Shown here piece by piece: positions 43,191 through 54,496 of a DNA stretch of 64,000 nucleotides. Within the stretch, counting starts at the first letter, position 1. Every line of letters begins with the position of its first letter. Both the position numbers and the translations under genes were made by a program. The stretch is from assembly GCA_013697725.1 (NCBI GenBank), contig JACCWI010000040.1, forward strand, positions 62,001 through 126,000. The letters are read 5' to 3'. The DNA is from Tatlockia sp. (lineage in GTDB: Bacteria > Pseudomonadota > Gammaproteobacteria > Legionellales > Legionellaceae). Under the pieces are notes generated by a model. The model was not told the DNA's origin. It made no database searches and worked only from the letters and a program-made list of their open reading frames with translations.

Positions 43191-43850
43191 TCACAAGAGA
43201 GCACGAATATTTTGCTTTCTAAGTTTTGAGGAAATACATTCCAGCAGATGTTCATAAAATTTAAAATAAACTTTGGGATATTTTTTTTTAAGCTTAGATA
43301 ATTTTTCTTTTGACCAGAAGTAATAATTAACTGTCTTAATGGCTTGAACACTTGCAATAGAGGTTGTACCAGTAAGATAGCTAATTTCACCGATGATGTC
43401 ATTGCCTCCTAATTCAGTAATTTTCTTTGATTCTACAATTATTGAAACACGTCCTTCCAATATCAAACAAACATTGGCTTTGGTATTTTCTTGAATAATG
43501 AAACCATCAGTAATGAACCTATTTTCCGCAAAACGCATTAGAGTTACAAATTCTCGTGGAGTGAATTTGTGGAATGCTTTTTGGTAGGCATTTGTAAATT
43601 CTACAGGTATCGTCGCGGGTAGCCTGGCATAAATTAATCGGTAAATATGTATAACATTAATCCCAAAAATCAATATAGCAAAGAGAAATGTGGGCAGCAT
43701 ACCGGGTTGATCCAAGCCAAACATCAGCGCAGCTACCATAAACCCGAGCTGTGCAAGACATACGAAGGCTCGCAGAAAGATCATCGATGTCATTAAATAA
43801 CTAATTAATAAAATAATCTGCGATATTAGGAATGCTAAAGTTATACCCAT
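43191..43850 (-). CDS. Popeye-domain-like membrane protein with cyclic-nucleotide-binding fold
   Basis: The 219-residue protein has three membrane helices (residues about 3-17, 21-44, 50-68) followed by a cyclic-nucleotide-binding beta barrel (residues about 95-190). The linker ATIPVEFTNAYQKAFHKFTPREFVTLM, the strand pair CLILEGRVSIIVESKKITELGGNDIIGE and the closing FWSKEKLSKLKKKYPKVYFKFYEHLL resemble vertebrate POPDC proteins in order and spacing, not CRP or potassium channels. Animal POPDC proteins bind cAMP in this domain. No DNA-binding or kinase domain is present. The likeness was judged by eye; function in the bacterium is unknown. It converges with osmC. Confidence 0.7.
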   Translation of the reverse strand: MGITLAFLISQIILLISYLMTSMIFLRAFVCLAQLGFMVAALMFGLDQPGMLPTFLFAILIFGINVIHIYRLIYARLPATIPVEFTNAYQKAFHKFTPREFVTLMRFAENRFITDGFIIQENTKANVCLILEGRVSIIVESKKITELGGNDIIGEISYLTGTTSIASVQAIKTVNYYFWSKEKLSKLKKKYPKVYFKFYEHLLECISSKLRKQNIRALL

Positions 43851-43902
43851 AATATTAAAACACTCATTTCTAATTATGGACTAGGAAAAGGAAAAATGGC
43901 AA

Positions 43903-44490
43903 TTACCTTACAGATGTTGCATGAGGTTCTTTAGTTTTAAAATGCTTGCGGCAGGTTGAAGCATAAAGATCATTGCCTCCAATAAGCACTTGGGCGCCAT
44001 CAGAAACAACCTCTCCGCCTTCATTCATCCTTAAAATCATAGTGGCTTTGCGACCACAATGACAGATAGTCTTAATCTCAACCAGCTCATCAGCCCAGGC
44101 TAATAGATATTGGCTTCCAGGGAATAATTCACCTCGAAAATCAGTTCTTAGCCCATAAGCTAATACGGGAATATTCCTTTGATCAGTGATTTCTGTTAGT
44201 TGGAAGACTTGGTCTCGTGTTAAAAATTGTGCTTCATCGATTAGGATGCAACTGTATTTAGTAGTCTGATCGTTCACCAATTGATATAAATCATCGCTAG
44301 TCGAAAATATAGTGGCGCTTTGTGAAAGACCGATTCTGGAATGAATTACCCCTTGCTCTAGACGTGTATCAAGGGCTGGTGTACAAAGCAGGGTTTCCAT
44401 ACCCTTTTCGCGATAGTTATAACTGGATTGTAACAAAATAGTGCTTTTCCCTGCGTTCATCGCAGAATAATAGAAATATAGTTTTGCCAT
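43903..44490 (-). CDS. tdk: Thymidine kinase
   Basis: A 195-residue class II thymidine kinase from the ATG at 44490: Walker A in [16 protein letters not shown], the Walker B/lasso region [25 protein letters not shown] and zinc cysteines in CHCGRKA and the C-terminal ASTCRKHF. It phosphorylates thymidine for salvage. A longer in-frame extension of 31 residues upstream lacks a ribosome site and crosses a hairpin. Confidence 0.93.
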   Translation of the reverse strand: MAKLYFYYSAMNAGKSTILLQSSYNYREKGMETLLCTPALDTRLEQGVIHSRIGLSQSATIFSTSDDLYQLVNDQTTKYSCILIDEAQFLTRDQVFQLTEITDQRNIPVLAYGLRTDFRGELFPGSQYLLAWADELVEIKTICHCGRKATMILRMNEGGEVVSDGAQVLIGGNDLYASTCRKHFKTKEPHATSVR

Positions 44491-44551
44491 ATAATGCCAG
44501 ATAGGTTTTCTAAACTCGTATTGTATTGAGTTTGAAAAGGCATGCAATAGT

Positions 44552-44585
44552 AAATGCTGGTTAACGGGTTTTTTAACCAGCATTT
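44552..44585. terminator. Perfect 13-bp hairpin between tdk and the small charged protein
   Basis: AAATGCTGGTTAA and TTAACCAGCATTT pair perfectly around an 8-base loop, just after the 76-residue gene's stop (- strand). A terminator of that gene is likely. Confidence 0.6.
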
Positions 44586-44590
44586 AAAAT

Positions 44591-44821
44591 TTAGGTTGAT
44601 TTTGCAAGCAGAATATGAACATTTTCCTGGTGAAACTTTTCCCAGTCATGGTAAGCGGTTAAATATTGTCCATGTTTATGCTCAGTATCATGATAAGAAA
44701 CTTCGCCATCGTGTGATTTTTTTACTTCTTCTAGCCAATCACGTTGTAAATCGCGCCATTTAGTATGTAATTTTTGTTCTTCTTTAAATATTTTTAGATC
44801 ATCTTTCCTTAACTCTTTCAT
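44591..44821 (-). CDS. Small highly charged protein of unknown function
   Basis: This 76-residue frame has a good ribosome site (AAGGA, 7 bases before ATG) and a hairpin right after the stop. The protein is very rich in Lys, Glu, His and Trp (WRDLQRDWLEEVKKSHDGE, HKHGQYLTAYHDWEKFH), with no membrane part or Cys. It reads as helical. No family recognised. Confidence 0.6.
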   Translation of the reverse strand: MKELRKDDLKIFKEEQKLHTKWRDLQRDWLEEVKKSHDGEVSYHDTEHKHGQYLTAYHDWEKFHQENVHILLAKST

Positions 44822-44927
44822 TATTTTTCCTTATTAATTGATAGACTTTAAGTACATGCAAGATTATATCCATAATAGTAATTGATAAAGTTTCATTCCT
44901 TACTTTATACCTGTGTTCAAGCCTTTA

Positions 44928-47852
44928 CTAAGCCACTTCAGGATTGAGTTCAAAACCTGTTAAAATTCCAGGGCTAAATGGATTAATGGGATTTTGGGTT
45001 TTTAATACATATCGCCCAGAATTTCCATTGATTTCAAATAAAATTTGTAAGCTTGAACTGTCGTTACTATCCACTAAAACATTTACTTTTTGCAACATTT
45101 TGAAAAAAGCCCAAGTGCCTGATTCTGCAATCTCGAAGCGATTTCCTTCAATAGAGAACAGGGTCAGTTTTGCATTATCCTGTGGCCAACTAAATTGAGT
45201 ATAGGAATCTGTGCTTTGATTATCTTTAAGGGTGACCTGCCCAATATTTAATTCCAGATTGGCAATGATGGGATCCAGGTTAATTTTTTGCAAACTAAAC
45301 TCAATTTTTGAAATTCCTGTATCGTCAGGAAAAAACATATTGCTAATCACATTCGCGCGAATAAGTTCATTGATAATTTTATTTGAAATAGGCAAAACAT
45401 AGCCATTTTGTTCCTTGGGATGCCATTGCGGAACTGAAGTATCTAAAAATGGTTTTATATAATGACGCACAAACGAATTGAGCGTGCCACCTGGTGCAAA
45501 GAATTGATTAAAGTCCCTAATCCTGACCTCTCTATTTTGCGCCGGGTCTAGAGGATAATGGGCAGCAATATTAAGTTGATAGTCTTTATAAACTAATTGC
45601 TGCCATTGGTGATTAAGAAACTCCTTAGATTCTTTAATAAAAATATACCAGCTATCATCGGCTAATTGTTTTACCCATGACGCTACCGGCTCAGGTAATT
45701 GTTTTGCTTTACCATATAATGTGCTCAAAGGATCAGATGAAGCGCCGCCCATAAATCGTGCTTTGGTCAATTCAAATACTGTCCGGCCCTGATCGTTGAC
45801 TATGGAAATTGTGGTTAAAAATTTCTCGAGTTCATTGATATTTAAGCTTAGATCGCGAGTGGTCGAAGCACTCATTAGATTAAGATAAGTAAAATGATTA
45901 GCAATTTTTTCATTAAATAAACTTGAACGGTCGTTTAAAATAGGTGCTGTTTGTAATTGAATTAATTCAATTAGCTGGGCAACTGAATTATTCTGATGCA
46001 AATTGTGGGTTAACAAGCGCGCTTGTTGGTAATCTTGGTAATGGGTAGGTTTACTATGGCGAATAAAATTTTGCCACCAACTTAGGTATTCAAAACAATA
46101 GGCTTCTTTCAAAGTAGCTTGCAGATTAGTGAGATCCTGTCTGACTAGAACCCAATTTTCCTGTTGAAGTTGAGTCGCAATTTTGGGAAGCAAGATAATT
46201 AGCTCGTTAAAACCTGCTTTAGTGAAATATTTTGGCAATTCTTGAGCGGCTAGCTCAAATCCCTTCACTGTAATATTTTGCTTTTCTTGCGGAAAATGTT
46301 TTTTTGCTAATGAATAATAAAGATATGTTGAAGGCAACGCATTCAGATAGTTACGGACATCAGATACAATTTGTCTGTTTATATTAAAGGGCTGCAAAGG
46401 TTGTTTTAGGGTATTTTTTAGCAATAAAAGTTGCTTATCGAAATTTCTGGACTCATTTGAGGTCGCCCAAAATTCAGAAAACCAGGCTATAACTTCTTCT
46501 TCAGAATAATGCTCAGGTTCTGCAAGCATCAGATATACTTTCAAGGCTTGGTATCTGGCTAGATGGGGTTGTGAGGGATCGCTTGCAATTTGTTCAAGAT
46601 CAGCAATTAATTCAGGGGTAAAATTATCAACTAAATGATGTTTATTAGTATGGCGGACCTGGACTTTTAACTGATCTATTATAGATACAGAAAGGAGATT
46701 TGACGGGATCTGTTCCAGCTTGTTAGTTGCTAGAGACAGGTGATAAAGAGCAGGACTTTTATCATTTGAATGTTCATTGAGGCTATCATAAGCAAGCAAT
46801 TCTTGACTCGCTTCATCGAGTAGTCGCGAAGTCTTAAAATGTTGATGAACAAGGCCAATTAGAGCAAAAGTTAAGGCTCCTGCAGCAAGTCCTCCTATCC
46901 ATTTTTGAGTAGAGCTCACTCCTTTAATCTGGCGCTTGGTTTGCTCCAGAAAGGCATTTAATGCACCTTCAATGAAATAGGCTCGATAATTATTAGAAAG
47001 AGGGAATTTATCTTGAATTGTTAATGCATATTCATGCTCAATTTTTTTATTGAGTTTATCTACACTAAGTCCGCCTTGTTCAGCACTTGTAAAATAAAGC
47101 GCTCTGATGTGAAAAAGATGTAGCGGTAAATTTTGCAATAAAGATTGAATCGGAACTTGTAAGCTGGCCAATTGGAGCGGAAATTCGCGGATTAAGGTGC
47201 GCTTTAGGGTAGAGCGCGCCGGATGCAATTTAGAAATAATTCTTTGTCCTAGCACTTCAATCATTTGATCAAAGCGGTGTCGATAAATTTCAAACAATCG
47301 TTTCCTTTGCTTGACGTAACCCAAGGAGAATCCCAGGGGTTTAGCAAGTTCAGTTGGGTGATCGCTTTGGAAAAAATCACAAAAACCAGCTAAGGCATCG
47401 AGCTTGGTAAAGAGAAGAGCTGTCTCAAGGGGGTATCCTAAGCCCTCGCCAAAACGCGTCAGCAATTGCGAGTGAGCTTTGCAAAGTTCAACTAAATTAA
47501 TGGGTTCAACAAGAAGTAATTCACTTGCATCTACACAAAGAATAGCGCCGGAGATCCGTACATTTTTATGGCAGCGATTTAATTGTTTTAGTGTATGAGC
47601 AATCAAGCTTTCAGTTTGATTAAGCCAGGATTCACCAAGCTCAAGAATCAAGCCCTGCTGATTGTAATAGAAATGTGCATTAACTTCCCCATCCATGGGA
47701 TAGTGAATTAAATTGGATTGACGTAAAAGGGTGCTCGTTCCTTGTTTGATTTTTCCGGTCATTAATAGAAAGGAAATTGGATTGGATTGGGGTTTTAACT
47801 GTGCGACAATTTTTTTTAAAGCGTCACAAAGCGCGCTTAATGATTTATCCAT
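44928..47852 (-). CDS. icmF: Dot/Icm inner-membrane protein IcmF
   Basis: The 974-residue protein is the TssM/IcmF relative that, with IcmH, stabilises the Dot/Icm core and helps place it at the cell poles. The N-terminal cytoplasmic domain has a degenerate P-loop (LMTGKIKQGTSTLL, lacking the usual GK[ST] lysine). One membrane helix (WIGGLAAGALTFALIGLVHQHF) near residue 320 precedes a long periplasmic part ending in FELNPEVA. The first ATG shares a base with the icmH stop (TAATG). Confidence 0.95.
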   Translation of the reverse strand: MDKSLSALCDALKKIVAQLKPQSNPISFLLMTGKIKQGTSTLLRQSNLIHYPMDGEVNAHFYYNQQGLILELGESWLNQTESLIAHTLKQLNRCHKNVRISGAILCVDASELLLVEPINLVELCKAHSQLLTRFGEGLGYPLETALLFTKLDALAGFCDFFQSDHPTELAKPLGFSLGYVKQRKRLFEIYRHRFDQMIEVLGQRIISKLHPARSTLKRTLIREFPLQLASLQVPIQSLLQNLPLHLFHIRALYFTSAEQGGLSVDKLNKKIEHEYALTIQDKFPLSNNYRAYFIEGALNAFLEQTKRQIKGVSSTQKWIGGLAAGALTFALIGLVHQHFKTSRLLDEASQELLAYDSLNEHSNDKSPALYHLSLATNKLEQIPSNLLSVSIIDQLKVQVRHTNKHHLVDNFTPELIADLEQIASDPSQPHLARYQALKVYLMLAEPEHYSEEEVIAWFSEFWATSNESRNFDKQLLLLKNTLKQPLQPFNINRQIVSDVRNYLNALPSTYLYYSLAKKHFPQEKQNITVKGFELAAQELPKYFTKAGFNELIILLPKIATQLQQENWVLVRQDLTNLQATLKEAYCFEYLSWWQNFIRHSKPTHYQDYQQARLLTHNLHQNNSVAQLIELIQLQTAPILNDRSSLFNEKIANHFTYLNLMSASTTRDLSLNINELEKFLTTISIVNDQGRTVFELTKARFMGGASSDPLSTLYGKAKQLPEPVASWVKQLADDSWYIFIKESKEFLNHQWQQLVYKDYQLNIAAHYPLDPAQNREVRIRDFNQFFAPGGTLNSFVRHYIKPFLDTSVPQWHPKEQNGYVLPISNKIINELIRANVISNMFFPDDTGISKIEFSLQKINLDPIIANLELNIGQVTLKDNQSTDSYTQFSWPQDNAKLTLFSIEGNRFEIAESGTWAFFKMLQKVNVLVDSNDSSSLQILFEINGNSGRYVLKTQNPINPFSPGILTGFELNPEVA

Positions 47853-48637
47853 TAATAATCCAGTTTTGCGGTTAAAGTTTGTCCAAACTGGACTTTTTTG
47901 GCTTGCTTTTCCAGCAAAAGATAGCTTGCGAAATAGCTGGCCGTTAAGATAGTTAGGGCAACCAGGCTCGCGGTTATTAAAGGTTTTCTATTTTTAGGAA
48001 AATGCTCGATACTTTTAGGTTCATGAAATAAGCGGTAATTTTTATTGACACGATGACTATGAATTAACTGGTATAATTCCTCAATTAAATTATCCAATAC
48101 CTGCCTGCCATCCGCACGACCATGCTGCTCGCCTTCAAAGCCTGTGATTAAACAATAATAAGCTAATTCAAGTAAATCCAAATATTGATTAGGACTTTGC
48201 TTTATATAACTGATAATTTCAAAAACACGCCGCTGAGGTCCTTTTTCATCAGTGGAAAAAGGGGTGAAAGCTTGAAATTCGATAGCAGTTCCATTGAGTC
48301 TAAGGTAATTTTTGCCGATTAATTCGTCAATAGTTGCACAAAGCAGATAATGGGCGATTGCATCCGGTTCTTTAGTCTGACTTTTGGCGTTTAAGTGGCT
48401 GATAAAGGCACGCAATTCATGTTCAATATTATCGCGAATAGCCTCAATTGGCGGCAAAGCAGGTGCAATACACAGGCGTTCAAGTAATGATAGAAGAGGC
48501 CCTGCTGCGGCAACCAAAGGATTGGTGGTAAAAGGAGCAATAAATAATTTAGAACGATAATAGGCTTGCGGCATTTTAAGGGTGCCAGATAATGACAGTC
48601 GGCTGACAAAGGATACCGAAAGTTGTTCGGCTGCCAT
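47852..48637 (-). CDS. icmH: Dot/Icm inner-membrane protein IcmH (DotU)
   Basis: The 261-residue TssL/DotU relative has a cytoplasmic helical domain (HYLLCATIDELIGKNYL, LDLLELAYYCLITGFEGEQHGRADGRQVLDNLIEELY) and a C-terminal membrane helix (LITASLVALTILTASYFASYLLL). It works with IcmF. The order icmH-icmF matches tssL-tssM in type VI clusters. Both face icmB tail-to-tail, with four other genes between. Confidence 0.95.
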   Translation of the reverse strand: MAAEQLSVSFVSRLSLSGTLKMPQAYYRSKLFIAPFTTNPLVAAAGPLLSLLERLCIAPALPPIEAIRDNIEHELRAFISHLNAKSQTKEPDAIAHYLLCATIDELIGKNYLRLNGTAIEFQAFTPFSTDEKGPQRRVFEIISYIKQSPNQYLDLLELAYYCLITGFEGEQHGRADGRQVLDNLIEELYQLIHSHRVNKNYRLFHEPKSIEHFPKNRKPLITASLVALTILTASYFASYLLLEKQAKKVQFGQTLTAKLDY

Positions 48638-49109
48638 AACTTCACTCCAAATGATTTTGAATATCTATAACCTCTTCAAGCTGAATGAACTCGAAACCTG
48701 TGATTTACAGCATGAATCCACCAAACAACAAGAGGAAATAAAGAGTTAAATGATAATACGTCATCTCCAGTTCCTTGTCGATAAGGCAGGTTTGTATTGA
48801 TCTTAAATTATTCAATAGATAGTTCACTAAATGATATTTGTAGAGACGGTCAGCTTTGCACAGACTCGCAAACATAACCAACCTTCTTATAATCACCCAA
48901 TAAGAACTATACAAAAATTTTAAGGTTTATTATTGATTAGATGGTTGCTTGCACCAGCATTTACTTAGTAATTGCGAAATTGAGAAAGTTTTGGGAGGAA
49001 TATATTAATTATTTCATTGAGTCCGCAAGTATTAGGAATATCCTTGGTTGTAGGGGGCTCGTGTATTTGATGTTAATATAGTTTGTATTTAAAATATTCA
49101 GGTATTTAG
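48638..49109. other. Divergent promoter region icmH / MFS transporter
   Basis: 472 bases without a convincing gene. A 69-codon frame on the - strand ends in a hydrophobic 19-residue stretch, but neither its start nor its composition is persuasive. No repeat or RNA gene is evident. Promoters for icmH-icmF and the transporter must lie here. Confidence 0.4.
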
Positions 49110-50309
49110 ATGTTTACTAAACTAATTATCGCTTTAACGCCCATGGTGCTTGCTTTGCCGCTGGCAATGGATATTTATGTGCCTGCTATTCCTCATTTAA
49201 GCCAAGAATTTCAGGCATCGGACAGCCAAATGTTGATGACTTTGAATTTGTTTATGTTAAGTGCTGGATTCATGCAATTAATTATTGGTCCTGTTTCAGA
49301 TCAATTTGGTCGGCGAAAAATCGCTGTACTTATGTCTCTTTGTTTTGCTTTTGGCTCAATTTTTTGCGGCCTGTCTTCTAATGTCAATGAATTAATCGCA
49401 GCTAGAATTATTCAAGCCTTGGGTTCCTGTGGGATGATGGTTTTGGGTTTTGCTATTGTTCGTGACCTTTATAGCGGTGAGCAATCGGCTAAAGCCTATA
49501 GTTTTTTAAACGGTATGATTTCTTTTTCACCTATTTTTGCTACCTTTATTGGCGCCTACCTTGATCTCTATTTCGGTTGGTCCTCCACGTTTTGGGCGCT
49601 TTTATTGGTTGCTGTGCCGGCTATTTTCACCCTTGGATTTTGGTTGGATGAGAGTTTACCAATAGCTCAGCGTAAGCCTTTGAGTTTAAAGATCTTTGCT
49701 CAATATTCTCAAGTCATTCGCAATAAGGATTTTGCGGTTTATACCATGGCGTCTTCGTTTGGACATTGTTATTTTTATCTTTTCTGCGCCTTATCACCCT
49801 ATTTAATTATTAGAGCTTTAGAAATACCGCAAACTCAATACGGCTTTTATTTCTGTTTTATGGGTATTTCAATACTTCTTGGCAGCTTTCTTGGTGGGAT
49901 AGTTGTTGAGCGTATCGGAATTTATAAAACTTGCTTACTGGGTTATTGCCTTAGTTTTATCGGTGGCCTTTGGATGCTGGTTTGGTATCTGACTCAAGGC
50001 TTGAGCGTTCATAATTTTATTGACCCTATGCTTTTAATTGGTATTGGCGGAAGTTTTTGTATGGGTGCAGGCTCCGGCGGAGCCATGGCTCCTTTTAATG
50101 AGGCGAAAGGTGTCGCAGCTGCTGCCGTGGGAGCGCTGCGTTTTCTCTTTGCCGGTTTGGTGGGTTATTTTCTAATTTCTAACACAGTAAATTCAACGCT
50201 ACCCCTAGCAATACCAGCGGTAGTTTTTAGTATTATTGGCTTTATAGCCCTTGTTATGACCAAAAAAGAGTCTAAAGTTTTTAATTTCACCATAACTAAT
50301 TCTGATTGA
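49110..50309 (+). CDS. Bcr/CflA-family MFS drug exporter
   Basis: The 399-residue protein has 12 predicted membrane helices, the family motif LPLAMDIYVPAIPHLSQEF in helix 1, MFS motif A-like GPVSDQFGRRKIAVL between helices 2 and 3, and AARIIQALGSCGMMVLGFAIVRDLY. Relatives export bicyclomycin, chloramphenicol and other drugs by proton antiport. Substrate unknown. Confidence 0.88.
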   Translation: MFTKLIIALTPMVLALPLAMDIYVPAIPHLSQEFQASDSQMLMTLNLFMLSAGFMQLIIGPVSDQFGRRKIAVLMSLCFAFGSIFCGLSSNVNELIAARIIQALGSCGMMVLGFAIVRDLYSGEQSAKAYSFLNGMISFSPIFATFIGAYLDLYFGWSSTFWALLLVAVPAIFTLGFWLDESLPIAQRKPLSLKIFAQYSQVIRNKDFAVYTMASSFGHCYFYLFCALSPYLIIRALEIPQTQYGFYFCFMGISILLGSFLGGIVVERIGIYKTCLLGYCLSFIGGLWMLVWYLTQGLSVHNFIDPMLLIGIGGSFCMGAGSGGAMAPFNEAKGVAAAAVGALRFLFAGLVGYFLISNTVNSTLPLAIPAVVFSIIGFIALVMTKKESKVFNFTITNSD

Positions 50310-50402
50310 TCCCATAAGAATAATCGATTTTACTTAACCATCATTCTTTTCTAAAGTTTAGATCAAGCAGATTTACTGCTTAATAAATTTTAGGAGAAAA
50401 AT

Positions 50403-50942
50403 ATGATTTCTGTAGGCGAAAAATTTCCGGAATTTCAGTTAAAAGCAACGGTTAGTACAGAAATGAAAGAGGCCTTTCAGCTAATTGCAAATAAGACCTA
50501 TTCTGGAAAATGGTTAGTAATCTTTTTTTGGCCTAAAGATTTTACCTTTGTTTGTCCCACTGAAATATCTGCCTTTGGTAAACTCAATGCTGAATTTAAC
50601 GATCGTGATGCTCAAATTTTAGGTGCTAGTATCGACAGTGAGTTTGTTCATCTAGCTTGGCGAAATCAACATCCCGAACTACATGAGCTTCCTTTTCCTA
50701 TGTTGGCTGATATTAAACGTGAGCTTAGCCAATCATTGGGTATTCTTGATAAGGAAGAGGGTGTAGCCCAACGAGCGACTTTTATAATTGATCCCGAAGG
50801 CATTATTCGATTTGTCATGGTGACTGACTTAAATGTCGGACGTAATCCACAGGAAGTGCTTCGTGTTTTAGATGCCTTACAGACCGATGAACTTTGTCCC
50901 TGTAATTGGAATAAAGGCGAAGATACTATTCATTTTTCTTAA
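50403..50942 (+). CDS. ahpC: Alkyl hydroperoxide reductase AhpC-type peroxiredoxin
   Basis: The 179-residue 2-Cys peroxiredoxin has peroxidatic Cys51 in FTFVCPTE and a resolving Cys in LCPCNWNKG near the C-terminus. AGGAG lies before the ATG. The following ahpD gene, 12 bases on, supplies the reducing partner, an arrangement known from Legionella and mycobacteria. Confidence 0.94.
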   Translation: MISVGEKFPEFQLKATVSTEMKEAFQLIANKTYSGKWLVIFFWPKDFTFVCPTEISAFGKLNAEFNDRDAQILGASIDSEFVHLAWRNQHPELHELPFPMLADIKRELSQSLGILDKEEGVAQRATFIIDPEGIIRFVMVTDLNVGRNPQEVLRVLDALQTDELCPCNWNKGEDTIHFS

Positions 50943-50954
50943 AGAGGATTCGTT

Positions 50955-51464
50955 ATGTTAGAAAGAACAAAAGAAAGCTTACCTGAATTAGCTAAGGACG
51001 TGCGCTTAAATTTAGCCAAAGTATTGGACCTAGAGCAAGGTGAGGGTTTAAGTAGAGAGCAAATCTTGGGGTCTGCCTTGGCAGTTGCGCATCATCTTAA
51101 CAATGAATTCCTGATTGCAGAACTCAGCGAGCTAACTCTCGACGCAATGCAGAAAGCGGCAAAATTGGCTGTTAGCTTGATGGCTATGACAAATATTTAT
51201 TATCGTTTCGTGCACTTAAGCGAAAATAAAGATTTAGCGCAGCTGCCGGCGAATCTTCGCATGCAAGGAATGCTTAATCCAGGCGTGGATAAGCTCAGTT
51301 TTGAAGTGCTTTGCCTTGCTGTATCTGTCTTAAATGGCTGTGGCGCTTGCATTAGCGCTCACACGCGTCTATTGACGGAACAAGGTTTTTCGGCGCAAAA
51401 AATTGCTAGAATAGGTCGGATTGCAGCAGTTATAAATGCAGTTCACATTAGCCAAACTCTTTAA
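50955..51464 (+). CDS. ahpD: Alkylhydroperoxidase AhpD
   Basis: The 169-residue helical protein has the redox motif Cys129-x-x-Cys132 in NGCGACISAHTRLL, with Glu and His of the proton relay in the neighbourhood. It reduces AhpC using lipoamide/dihydrolipoamide-linked electrons. A hairpin terminator follows 12 bases after the stop. Confidence 0.94.
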   Translation: MLERTKESLPELAKDVRLNLAKVLDLEQGEGLSREQILGSALAVAHHLNNEFLIAELSELTLDAMQKAAKLAVSLMAMTNIYYRFVHLSENKDLAQLPANLRMQGMLNPGVDKLSFEVLCLAVSVLNGCGACISAHTRLLTEQGFSAQKIARIGRIAAVINAVHISQTL

Positions 51465-51475
51465 TTGCATCGGCT

Positions 51476-51516
51476 AAGGCAAGCAAACTTGAATTAATAT
51501 TCAGGCTGCTTGCCTT
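51476..51516 (+). terminator. Terminator of ahpC-ahpD
   Basis: AAGGCAAGCA and TGCTTGCCTT form a perfect 10-bp stem, with a second small stem inside the 21-base loop and a T-rich tail. Confidence 0.7.
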
Positions 51517-51573
51517 CCTTTCAACTTGCTTTGAGTGCAATAATTAAAAAAAAGTTACCTGGAGGAAGGTTGA

Positions 51574-52281
51574 ATGAAGGGTGTTAAGATTTTAGGAAAG
51601 AAGCACTTCGATCGTATTAAAACACGCTGGTCGGCCTGGTTGGCTTTGTTTATTCTCGCGCTTATTTACGAAGCCCTACCCACGATTTTTTACTGGGGGC
51701 CTCATGGCTTGTTGCTTGCTTTTGTTAGCTTGCTCACAATACCTATGATTGTGGCTCATTGGCGCGAATCCTATCGCCTAAACCGCATGTTGGTTTTAAC
51801 GGTGAATGGTCTTATAACCCTCTATATTATTATTTCTATAAGCAGACTTGTCCTTGCGGCGCTGGAAGGACAAATTGGTCCTAATCATTTACTGGTGTCA
51901 TCGGTTTTATTATGGATTGCAAATATTTTTCTTTTTGCCTTATGGTATTGGGATTTGGATGCGGGCGGGCCAAGAAAAAGAGAGTTAAAGGAAAAAATTA
52001 ACATCACAGCTTTTTTATTTCCTCAAGCACAAATTGCTTTAACTGAAAATAGCTTGCTTTTATCTAACTCAATAAAAAATTGGGAACCGAAATTTATTGA
52101 TTATTTATTTCTGGCTTTCAACACCAGCACTGCTTTTTCTCCCACTGACACGCCCATTTTAGCACGCTGGGCTAAATGTTTAACGATGGTACAAGCTCTA
52201 CTTTCATTAACAATTATTTTGATGCTTGCAGCCAGAGCTGTGAATATTCTTAGTTCAGAGGGGAATTATTTGGTCTCCTAA
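51574..52281 (+). CDS. Inner-membrane protein, DUF1345-like
   Basis: This 235-residue protein has about six membrane helices. The late part (FNTSTAFSPTDTPILARWAKCLTMVQALLSLTIILMLAARAVNIL) resembles a pore-loop and last helix of two-helix ion-channel units and is typical of a conserved uncharacterised membrane family (DUF1345-like). GGAGG precedes the ATG. Function unknown. Confidence 0.65.
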   Translation: MKGVKILGKKHFDRIKTRWSAWLALFILALIYEALPTIFYWGPHGLLLAFVSLLTIPMIVAHWRESYRLNRMLVLTVNGLITLYIIISISRLVLAALEGQIGPNHLLVSSVLLWIANIFLFALWYWDLDAGGPRKRELKEKINITAFLFPQAQIALTENSLLLSNSIKNWEPKFIDYLFLAFNTSTAFSPTDTPILARWAKCLTMVQALLSLTIILMLAARAVNILSSEGNYLVS

Positions 52282-52369
52282 ATTGATATAAACACTACGA
52301 CCTTAGCTATTTTTTTTCCTAAGACATTGGTCAATAAAAGCTTTATACTCAATTTTTTCTTTGTTTTGA

Positions 52370-54391
<2,022 letters not shown>

Positions 54392-54437
54392 AGTTTTGAT
54401 TGGGCAGCGACCTTCAATATTGGCTTTGTCCAGGTAC

Positions 54438-54496
54438 TCTAGAATGATAATTAAATTAAATTCTAAATTAAATACCTTTATTATTTTCATTCTAGA
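54438..54496. repeat. Inverted repeat upstream of the DEAD-box helicase
   Basis: TCTAGAATGA at 54438-54447 and TCATTCTAGA at 54487-54496 pair perfectly around a 39-base AT-rich loop, between fadH and the helicase gene. It may end fadH transcription or form part of the long helicase leader. Confidence 0.45.

Noticed and set aside
43121..43402. 93-codon frame on the - strand overlapping the Popeye-like gene
   Set aside because: It is a shifted frame of the real gene and lacks a ribosome site.
44928..48637. Inversion of icmH-icmF relative to other Legionella
   Set aside because: The pair faces icmB tail-to-tail here, but I am not certain enough of its orientation in other species to call this unusual.
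48705..48914. 69-codon frame ending in a hydrophobic 19-residue peptide upstream of icmH
   Set aside because: The start has no ribosome site; the inner ATG has GGAG directly adjacent rather than at proper distance. Not enough to call a gene.
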